Below, in pieces: positions 56,142 to 64,000 of a stretch of DNA of 64,000 nucleotides (position 1 is the stretch's first letter; each line of letters begins with the position of its first letter). The DNA is from Hawksworthiomyces lignivorus (taxonomy: Eukaryota; Ascomycota; Sordariomycetes; Ophiostomatales; Ophiostomataceae). Both the position numbers and the translations under genes were made by a program. The notes under the pieces are model-generated. The model did not search any database, was not told where the DNA came from, and worked only from the letters and a program-made list of their open reading frames with translations. The stretch covers positions 1 through 64,000 of the forward strand of contig NTMA01000089.1 of the NCBI GenBank assembly GCA_002917075.1. The letters run 5' to 3'.

Positions 56142-57234
56142 CTGCCATCCACAGAGTTTCCGACCTAATTGAAATGATAACTGTAGAAGCCATCGTACCC
56201 ATAACGTTACACTTCATTTCGTTAAATTCCAGTGCTATTGTTTCACCACCTTATTATTCCTCTGGCGTTACGTTCGACTCTACAAACAACCTCTGTTCGT
56301 TAGATCGTAGCAGACTCGAACACCCAGACATTGGTATCGACATAGCCAATCCCGTCTAGCCAGGTCCTAGATACTTCGTACTTTCCCTCACTCTGTCGAG
56401 CGTCTGGTTAGAAAGTGATGTACTAGAATATGTTTATTGCCCGGTTGTTGTCATTCCGTATGAGGACCTGTCTTGAATGTTTGGTTTGGGGGTTGTATGC
56501 TGTGCTACCCTCCAGCTCCTTCCAATCGACATAACAACCCTGTTAGAACAATTCACACATCGCTTTTTCACCTTGCTTTCTGAGAAGACCTCATACTAAT
56601 TAATTGTCAACGTGGCAAGTATTTTCCTAGAAGTACCAGATGCCGTAGCTCTCAAGCCTATTCTGTGCAAAATCCGAGCTTCTCGCAGACAGCTTTTTTC
56701 CTCTGCTAGTACCGTTAACCAAATCCTTGTATGAAATTACTTTAGTATTAGGTTCAAGTCCGCCAGATAGAATAGTGTAGAGGATGGAGGAATATAAACA
56801 AAAGATATTGTGAGACTTTGATGCAGCAATTTACGAATGTTCAAGGTTACATATCAGGTTTTAGTGTTGACCATGTCCTTATATATGTCATATTTCAATG
56901 TCAGAAGTAACATGACATCAACTTGGGGCCAGATCGTATTAAATTCCGCTGTGCATCCATTGTTCTGCGCTTTCACAACTTGCGATGCTTTAGTATATTT
57001 TACATGAGAGATGCGGGCGTCTTCTGCACTGAACGATGTGCATATACACTATGCATAGATGTACGTAAACAGCACGGAGCAGAGCATCTCTAATATAATA
57101 AAGCAACAACACTAGCAGTAGAAGTCCCTTGGACCGCCTAGCCCACAGGGCCCGTTTATACCTCGTTGCTGCCTAGCTTTTCCTACAGCGCGTAGTCCGC
57201 AGACTGGGCAGATAGACGGCGCGATACCACGCTG

Positions 57235-57545
57235 TTGGATGAGAAGTACACACTCCTCAGAGCCTTAGGCCGGTACGCGCGGCCCTGACCACTTTTCGTG
57301 GTCGGCGCGCAAGCACAGCGACGAGGACAAGCGGAGCCTTGTGATGCGGGCCATGTTGGCCTCAGCGGCGGGCAAGACGGGGTGGCAGCTGCTGCCTCAA
57401 AACATGGCCCTGGTCCGGAAGATGATCCAGGCAGCGTGGCTACAGCATAGACTTTGCGTCGCTAGACATTAGTGGCGGCAGCGGCGGCGGCAACAGCAAG
57501 GAACCGGACATGGCGCAGATCTAGAGCGCTGTGATAGGACCCAAC
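57235..57545 (+). pseudogene. GC-rich coding remnant, family unknown
   Basis: A GC-rich island in AT-rich DNA reads DEKYTLLRALGRYARP, then after a one-base insertion DHFSWSARKHSDEDKRSL, MRAMLASAAGKTGW and QLLPQNMALVRKMIQ before stops. Base composition and periodicity suggest former coding sequence. I do not recognise the family. Confidence 0.3.
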
Positions 57546-58560
57546 GAGTTTCCGTTGCTGTTACATGAGATGACAAGAAGAAGCTGTGTGAGAGGACGGC
57601 CGTTTTAGTGACCATGCGCGAAAACGCTCTATGCCTAGCAAAAAAAGGCTAAAAGACACGAAGAAGTTCGATTCCCTGGAAACCATTTGGAACATCGTCG
57701 CATCCAGCCTCGCAGCCCGCATGTGTCTAATAGTCCGTCAGTTTCTGGGAGCTTCTAGTCATCGGGAAAAAGGATGTGGGTGTGCATGTTGGCTAATGAT
57801 TTCATCTCCAGAAAGTCAACACCTGTGGCGTCCTGGGATACAGCCAAGGAGGATAATAATAGCCTCATGCAACATGTTGAGCAGTGCTTATATAATACCA
57901 TGCCTGTAGGTTGATACCGTATGCCTATCACTTGAATACCGTGGTCATACACTGTATACAGCACTATATAGAGAGGGCTCCTCGCCCTGCCTCCCTCTAG
58001 GATATCTCTTTTGGCCTCTCCTAATCAATGGCTCTACTCAAACTGACTTGACACAACACAAGTGCTTCACCCTTTCAAGGCAACTTGTACTTTTCAGGGG
58101 ACTAAACAAGCATGTTATGAAATCATTTAAGTAAATTTTGCAACAGAAGCCCCGAAGCCTTGAGCCTAATTTATTGAATCCAAATGCGAGCCGACTTTTA
58201 AATCATGCACAGCTTTCTTCGTAGTCTTTTAAACTCCTTCTTCCGGACACGATGGGATTTCGGAGTTAGTGGACATTACTTGTGAATACAGAGACTGAAA
58301 CTATGATACCTACAAATTCTGCAAACGACTAGTGGTTTTATATCAGTAGTAGACACAGACAATCATGTGCCTTAATCAGCGGCAGATCGCTGGCGGGGCC
58401 AACCTGCTCCGGTGATAAGCGTCGGGGTTTAAGCCTCGCGATGTAGATAGCGTCTCCCCTTAAAGATGAGAGTCGCTTGAATAATCTATCTTGTAAATTC
58501 CACTGCTCATGTACGACAACCTACCGTGGGTGAACTGGAAAATCTGAGGTAATAAAAAAA
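57546..58560. other. Intergenic, upstream of the aldo-keto reductase
   Basis: No supported gene. The sequence is AT-rich, with only short frames. Confidence 0.4.
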
Positions 58561-59672
58561 ATGATGTCCAAGTACCCCACTCGCAAGATCGGCAACACGC
58601 CCGTCTCTGCCGTCGGCCTCGGCTGCATGGGCATGAGCATGTTTTACACATCCTTCGGTGGCCAGGACGACGCCGAGTCTCTCAGAGTGCTCACCGCCGC
58701 CGCCGATCGGGGCGTCACTTTCTGGGACACCAGCGACGCCTACGGCCACGGCGCCAACGAGCAGCTGCTGGGCCGCTGGTTTCGCGAGACCGGCCGCCGC
58801 AGCGAGATCTTCTTGGCAACTAAGTTTGGCGCCTACGGGCCCCGGCGCGACGGCCAACCGGGTGGTGAGGTGCGGGGCGATAAGGAGTACGTCCGCGAGG
58901 CGTGCGACGCCAGCCTAAAGCGCCTGGGCGTCGATCAGATCGACCTCTACTACCAGCACCGTGTAGACCCGCTGGTGCCCATCGAGGAGACCGTCGCCGC
59001 CATGGCTGAGCTCAAAAATGATGGCAAGATCAAGTACTTGGGGCTCTCCGAATGTTCTGCGGCGACCCTGCGGCGGGCGCACGCCGTGCACCCGATCGCC
59101 GCCGCGCAGATGGAGTTCTCGCCCTTTGCGCTAGAGATCGAGTCTGAGCAGACAAAGTTTCTTGAGACGGCCCGCGAACTCGGCGTCAAGATCGTCGCCT
59201 ACTCGCCGCTAGGTCGCGGGTTCTTGACAGGCACTATCCGGAGCCGCGACGATTTCGACGAGAAAGACCACCGCCGGAACCTGCCGCGGTTCTCTGAAGA
59301 GCACTTTGGCGCTAACTTAGTGCTTGTCGACAAGCTCGCCGCTCTCGCGAAGCAAAAAGGGATCACGGCCGGGCAGCTCTCGCTGGCTTGGGTGCTGGCT
59401 CAAGGGTATTTATTCTTTTTATCTGCACTATCTATGCTTTTAACTGGATACAGCAAATGCTAACTGTAGGCAGCGACGACTTTGTCCCGATCCCCGGAAC
59501 AAAGAAGATCAAGTACCTCGAGGAGAATGCCGCGGCCGTCGACGTTACTCTGAACAAAGAGGAGGAAGCCGATATACGGAAGACGATCGACAGCGTGGGC
59601 GGCTCTAAAGGAGAACGGTACCCTGCCGTTGCAATGTCGATGCTGTTCGCCGATTCCCCTGAACTGAAGTAA
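58561..59672 (+). CDS. Aldo-keto reductase
   Basis: The exons are 58561-59405 and 59474-59672, giving 347 residues. The NADPH-dependent reductase reduces aldehydes or ketones on a TIM barrel. The catalytic tetrad is visible: D56 and Y61 ([12 protein letters not shown]), K88 (FLATKFG) and H133 (YYQHRVD). The cofactor-binding end of the family is intact across the splice: [24 protein letters not shown]13/YakC-like proteins are closest by motif. The exon is GC-rich while both flanks are AT-rich, so the gene is an intact island in a decayed region. The acceptor CAG at 59473 was chosen by phase 2. The second ATG (58564) is an equal start. Confidence 0.93.
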
Positions 59673-60205
59673 ACTCTTTATGCCAGTGGTGCAACTATTA
59701 TTACAAGAAAAGCTAGATCTTATAGTATATGTAAGGCAGTTTTGGATTGACACTCTTTCTATAGAATATGAATTTCTTTACGAAAGATTCTAAAACTAAC
59801 AAATTGTACACAATTATAAAGAGGTCGAATAGTTGTGTGTTATATATATGTTCTGTACTAATAAGACATAATCGTCGGATCCTCTTTAGCAGCAAAGTTT
59901 CAACGAGCAAACACGGTGAATTCCTATAACAACGTCTTATTAGCCCCAGTTCAATTTATAAAAACCATTGGGATATCGCGTAGTTTCTTGGTTCTGCCCG
60001 GGGTACAACAATACGAGTAGTTCTGCACAACGCAACGAGTCTAATCATTAGTAATACAGGTCTAGGCCCTGCGATGAAGAACCATTCTGGCAAGAAATAT
60101 ATCTCGGACTCTTTTAACACATATTTGCGAGAGCTAGGCTGTAGAGGGCTTCTCTTTTCTGACTGTTCGCCCTTCAATACCGACAAGAAGGTGGGCAAAG
60201 CCCAT
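59673..60205. other. AT-rich intergenic region
   Basis: No gene is supported between the aldo-keto reductase and the LINE fragment. Confidence 0.4.
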
Positions 60206-60529
60206 TAGCACTTAACAAAGACTAAGAACAGTCTTATAACACAAATATATACCAGCTATATTGGTCTTACGGCTTACTTATACTATATCTGAAAGCGTTA
60301 CACCTCTTCTATGTACTCTTATAAGGCAGCAGAAAAGACGGTAGAATACGTGATATTACACTGCCCCAACACTATAAAGCAAACCCCGGGATAGCCCCAC
60401 ACTCCGGAAGAGCTGAACCACCGACTGAATACGGGAAGGCCGGCGGCCCGCCTCGTACTGCGGTGGTTCAAACGGAGTGGGCGCATACCCGACTACAGAC
60501 TGGCAAGCCGACTAGAGGGGACTGCGTAA
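60206..60529 (+). mobile_element. Tad-like LINE, C-terminal ORF2 fragment (inactivated)
   Basis: One frame reads QIYTSYIGLTAYLYYI, TGA (60290-60292), then AAEKTVEYVILHCPN. A TAG (60392-60394) follows, then PEELNHRLNTGRPAARLVLR, WFKRSGRIPDYRLASRLEG and a TAA at 60527-60529. This follows the 3' end of fungal non-LTR ORF2 proteins (Q.RTGHIGL..YL..I, AEETVEHVLLxCP, then W..RTGR...Y.LA). The remaining 280 bp to about 60800 look like its AT-rich 3' part. It abuts the 3' end of the next gene. Confidence 0.65.
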
Positions 60530-60813
60530 TAGGTGCAGGAGCCTCACACTACAATCATTCAATGCTTCTTTTATTATTTCCTTAAATATCTCATTGCCTC
60601 ATTAATACCTAGACTAGCCACATATGTATAATAATCTCCTTAGTTATTCAGCGCGGTGGTTTTTGCCCCAGAGGGTTCCACCTAGTATAGACGTAGATAG
60701 CCAGCATTGGCTCAATAAATACGGTTAAACCCTACCCTTCGCAAGGGGTAAATATACCCGAATCGGTACGTTACATTATATAGGAATAACTTCCTTTAAT
60801 ATTGCTTATATTT

Positions 60814-62110
60814 TTAGATAAATTGAGGTATCTCTTTTGGCAGATCTTCGGCTTTGAATGGATGTTCCTTCCGCCAATGTTTCGCGATCTCTTCTCGCGT
60901 GGCAAACCAGACACCTTCGTGGCCCTTCATGTACTTAACCAGCTCCCGCAACGCCCAAAACCGCGCTGGCTTTCCAACCACGCGGCTGTGCAGCCCAATT
61001 GTCATCATCCGAGGCGAACCGCCCCGTCCTTCCTCGTACATCACGTCAAATGCAAGCTTTGCATAATCAAGCCAGTCCTAGAACCTTTATGTTAGTTAAA
61101 GTTTAGAATACTATATTACATTTGAAAACGTACCTTCGGGTTCACAAATCCAGGAGTTGTTGTGTATTTTACGTCATTTACATCCTGGATTTGCAAGTCA
61201 GCCAATCTGCAAGAGGTTCGTGAAGATGAATATTGCTAGCGGAGGCATACAAATGTGTAAGGAATCGTCAATAGTCCTTCCTTATCATTCAAAGGATGTG
61301 GGACCCAGTAGGGTAGCTCGTCTGCATACGAGTCTGCCTGGTACAGGAGATCCAAGCTCCGTTCCTGGTATGCTTTGCACACGAGAGCCCTGCTCGACAT
61401 AGAGGGACGACCGTAGTACCAGCCAGTTGGAGCCTTTCCTGAAATTTTCTGTACGGCATCGATGGCCTTGTTGATTTGTTCTTTCTCTACAGCTAGTGGA
61501 AGGTTATGATGATCGATCCAGCGGTAGCCATGCGAAGCGAATTCGTGTCCATCGGCAACGAGTTTCCTGGCCGCGTCGGGCGACTTGAGAATGGACTGCC
61601 CAATTGCGTAGACAGTGATGTGCAGGCCTTCTTCAGCAAAGAATTTCGCGAGTCGCCATACTCCAACACGTGTACCGTACTCGTATTGGGTTTCAATTGG
61701 AATAGAGCGCGCCCCGTGGTGGATGGGGAAATGCATCATCTAGAAGAGTACTTTGTTAACCTTAAGAAAATCTCCACACACATCTGGAGAGCTAGGACGC
61801 TCGAGTGTTTACCTCCTGCAGGCCATTCTCGCTACGTAGATCGCCATTAAGCACACTGAGTTGTCAGCTTACTGATGTCTTAGAGAGTGCATGTAGAAAC
61901 ATGAGAGACACGGTCTAATCACCTGTATTCTCCGCCCTCCTCATAGTTCAATACGAAGTTCACGCATATTTTGGCATTGTTAGGCCACTTCGGGTCTGGA
62001 TGTTTGCCTTTGTATCCTTCGAAATCACGGTAACCTGCTGAAAGTGGGATATTTTCTGAGATGCATCTCTCAATATGGGCCATATTAGCCTCTAAAGCTG
62101 GGACAGCCAT
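60814..62110 (-). CDS. Polysaccharide deacetylase-fold hydrolase, PuuE/allantoinase-like, five exons
   Basis: The exons are complement 61923-62110, 61813-61855, 61251-61739, 61134-61184 and 60814-61077; the phases close and give 344 residues. The N-terminus has GYRDFEGYKGKHPDPKWP and then VNFVLNYEEGGEYS, which is the order of PuuE-type allantoinases and related cyclic-imidase-like deacetylases. HEFASHGYRWIDHHNL is the metal-binding HxxxH-like stretch (PuuE reads a GHEIACHGWRWI pattern). GWYYGRPS and IPYTFDVNDVKY precede the C-terminal helical end, DWLDYAKLAFDVMYEEG. Substrate could be allantoin, a related ureide or a short amino sugar. The first two introns flank a 43-nt exon; all acceptors were chosen by phase and family pattern. 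It is divergent from the sugar transporter. Confidence 0.85.
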
Positions 62111-62971
62111 GCTGATGTGGAAACAATGCTAGTTTGGGGCTTTGGCACGCAACAAGTGTTGAGAAATCGATATAGTAAGAAAGAAATGAACTGAACAGAT
62201 GGATTCATTCCCATGTCAACGCAGTCGATAAGTCATGGATAGCTTCTAACTAGAGCAGACTATAATTCTGATTTTGGAAATCTGTCAGAAGAGCTCTGCA
62301 GAGATCTAGGATTTATCGGTCGCTTCCGATCCGATAATAGCGTCGCATGAGCATGCGTGGAGAGCTAATGTAGCTTAGCGACCACCAATGGAAGGATATA
62401 ATTCCAAGCTTATTTTGGCTCCTCATTTGCCCCAGTGCTGTCAACCCAAGATTGACACAATAACTAAGCATATGCCCAAGTGAAACCTCTAGATTCTGGA
62501 GCCGTGACCGGCCCACTACGGCGAATGAAGTTACATTCTGCTCAAGATGTCGGTGTTATTCCGTCAATAACAGGGATGTTTGTGTCCTTGCCCCGACCTT
62601 ATGACGTCCAAGTCTACTAAGTCAGTTAGCTTCCACGGCAGCTTATCTGACGAGGGTGACTGGGACATGGCGTCTGTCGCAGCTGTTCCGACTAGGATGT
62701 GGCTGGTGGCGTACTCATGTAGAAAGGCATTGGAAACCATGTATTGCTGCCGAATACTTGGTCACCATGTCGTTCCTGGACGTATTTGGAAACTGTCTCG
62801 CGTATCTAGATGCCACGGCCTCAGAAGCAATTGATATAAATCTCTGTCCTGGCAAACAACGCGGGCGATAGAGTCCTAACACCCTCAACATTGTCCAAGC
62901 ATTTAGTCTAAACGCTGGTATTCTTTTATACAACGATTATAAGCTCATCAAATATAAAAACTAAAAGAAAA
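62111..62971. other. Divergent promoter region between the PuuE-like and sugar-transporter genes
   Basis: A plus-strand frame around 62627-62871 (RLSQLFRLGCGWWRTHVE...) is open but has no family match or clear start. No other gene is seen in these 860 bp. Confidence 0.4.
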
Positions 62972-64000
62972 ATGGGGGCGCCTATAATCCCTAGAACAAC
63001 GAACGCACCCGTGATGACAGGTCCATTTATACCACGGCACCATGTGTGGGCACTGATCTACTGTGGATTTTTCGCCATCGGCGCATTTCTGTTTGGTTAC
63101 GACATGTCCTATTTCGGTGGTGTCGTAGCCATGACGCCGTTCATTGACAAGTTCGGAGACCAGATGAAATCAGATGGGACAAAGAGCTTCGGAGCCACCC
63201 TCCTCGCAGTGCTGACTTCGATCATTCAAGTCGGCGATCTCATCGGAGCTTTAACGTCCGGCATCATCGGTTACTATCTGGGGCGGAAGGGTGCTCTCGT
63301 TGTTGCCAGCGTTGTGACCTGTGTCGCCATCATCCTCCAGGCAGCGGCCCAAAACATTGCTACATTTATCGCAGGTCGGGTCATCCTTGGACTGGCGGTG
63401 GGCATTTTGTCTAGTGCTGTCCCGCTCTACCTGTCTGATGTGACGCCCAAGGAGACCCGTGGCATGGTTGTCGGCTCCTGGCAGCTGATCCTCGCACTTG
63501 CTGGCGTTGTCGGCGCCGGAATCTGCCAAGGCACTGAGAGTCTCAGCGGCCAGGTATCCTACCAGGTTCCCATCTGCTTTCAGCTGATTTGCCCGCTGGC
63601 CATCGCGTCCTTTATCTGGTTCGTGCCGGAGTCGCCTCGCTATCTGATCAGCCGCGAACGAGTCGAAGATGCCCGCGCTTCCCTGATGAGAATCAACCGC
63701 AGCAACCCGGACTACGATCCGTCTCTCGAGCTGACGGAATACATCATCCAGCAGAAGACGGAAAACATCTCGGCACAAGGTAGCTGGCTGGAGCTGGTCA
63801 CCGATCCTGTGGAACGGCGAAAGACGCTGTGCTGCGCTGGCGCATTCGCGGCTCAGCAGTTCACGGGCATGACCTTCATCGCAACCTACTGCACCGTCTT
63901 CGCACAAGATCTCCAGGTGGCGAACCCGTTTGCGATCAACATGATTGAAAACGTCTTCTCGGTAGTTGGCGTGGTTGCGAGCTGGTTCTACATCGAGAGG
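62972..64000 (+). CDS. MFS sugar transporter (partial, continues beyond the window)
   Basis: The frame starts MGAPIIPRTTNAPVMTGPF at 62972 and stays open for 343 codons to the window end. Sugar-porter signatures are present. FLFGYDMSYFGGV lies in helix one. GRKGA follows helix two. GRVILGLAVGILSSAVPLYL is followed by DVTPKETRG (the P-x-x-x-R-G type motif). PESPRYLISRERVEDA is the family's PESPR motif, and AQQFTGM precedes helix seven. About 12 membrane helices are expected; seven are visible. Plasma-membrane uptake of hexoses or polyols is likely. No intron is seen in this part. Confidence 0.93.
   Translation, partial: MGAPIIPRTTNAPVMTGPFIPRHHVWALIYCGFFAIGAFLFGYDMSYFGGVVAMTPFIDKFGDQMKSDGTKSFGATLLAVLTSIIQVGDLIGALTSGIIGYYLGRKGALVVASVVTCVAIILQAAAQNIATFIAGRVILGLAVGILSSAVPLYLSDVTPKETRGMVVGSWQLILALAGVVGAGICQGTESLSGQVSYQVPICFQLICPLAIASFIWFVPESPRYLISRERVEDARASLMRINRSNPDYDPSLELTEYIIQQKTENISAQGSWLELVTDPVERRKTLCCAGAFAAQQFTGMTFIATYCTVFAQDLQVANPFAINMIENVFSVVGVVASWFYIER

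Noticed and set aside
56751..56775. GGTTCAAGTCC, similar to a tRNA T-loop (box B)
   Set aside because: No acceptor, D or anticodon arms can be folded around it.
1..64000. CRISPR arrays, bacterial operons, riboswitches
   Set aside because: The window is fungal; no regularly spaced repeats or bacterial signals were seen.

Overview
The window is nuclear DNA of a filamentous ascomycete (Pezizomycotina, most likely a Sordariomycete). This rests on short 50-100 nt introns with GTRNGT donors and CTAAC/CTAAT branch points, fungal-specific families (HET domain, STAND/NLR with a NACHT NTPase, DUF7730, HND/DFD kinase-like proteins, SVP26), an intron-containing tRNA-Tyr, and degenerate transposons whose stop codons fit C-to-T decay. 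Exon structures were built by hand from splice signals, reading-frame phase and family resemblance. No similarity search was run.

Layout. 0-9 kb: the 3' end of an NAD-isocitrate-dehydrogenase-like gene, a kinase-like gene broken at an A9 run, a long empty stretch holding two ATCWGATAA elements, and a six-exon ferric reductase. 9-22 kb: a minus-strand block of a DUF7730 gene, a three-exon NLR, a HET-domain gene and a small unknown ORF. This block is flanked by a decayed F-box-like gene and a dead PIF/Harbinger transposase, and looks like a self/non-self recognition or cell-death locus. 22-30 kb: a six-helix membrane protein, then BUD23 and SVP26 divergently transcribed from one 528-bp promoter, then a six-exon MFS transporter of the allantoate-permease type. 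31-36 kb: orphan genes, two of which need a second exon that single-frame ORF finding does not give. 37-42 kb: GAR formyltransferase (ADE8), tRNA-Tyr(GTA), an atypical Rossmann protein and a small secreted Cys-rich protein hidden by an intron. 47-54 kb: a DapA-family aldolase, an RRM-like protein and a nucleoside hydrolase.

54-64 kb: a partly decayed metabolic stretch. It holds an MFS C-terminal fragment, a cyclase-family pseudogene, a 2OG-Fe(II) oxygenase pseudogene and a GC-rich coding remnant. These are followed by an intact aldo-keto reductase, a Tad-like LINE tail, a five-exon PuuE/allantoinase-like polysaccharide deacetylase and the start of a sugar transporter that runs off the window.

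Functional links that can be argued: NLR plus HET (incompatibility or cell death); BUD23 and SVP26 (shared promoter); and nucleoside hydrolase, PuuE-like hydrolase, permease-type transporters and ADE8 (purine, nucleoside or ureide metabolism, inference only). Long stretches (2.5-6.1, 42.1-47.4 and 48.5-50.4 kb) show no convincing gene.
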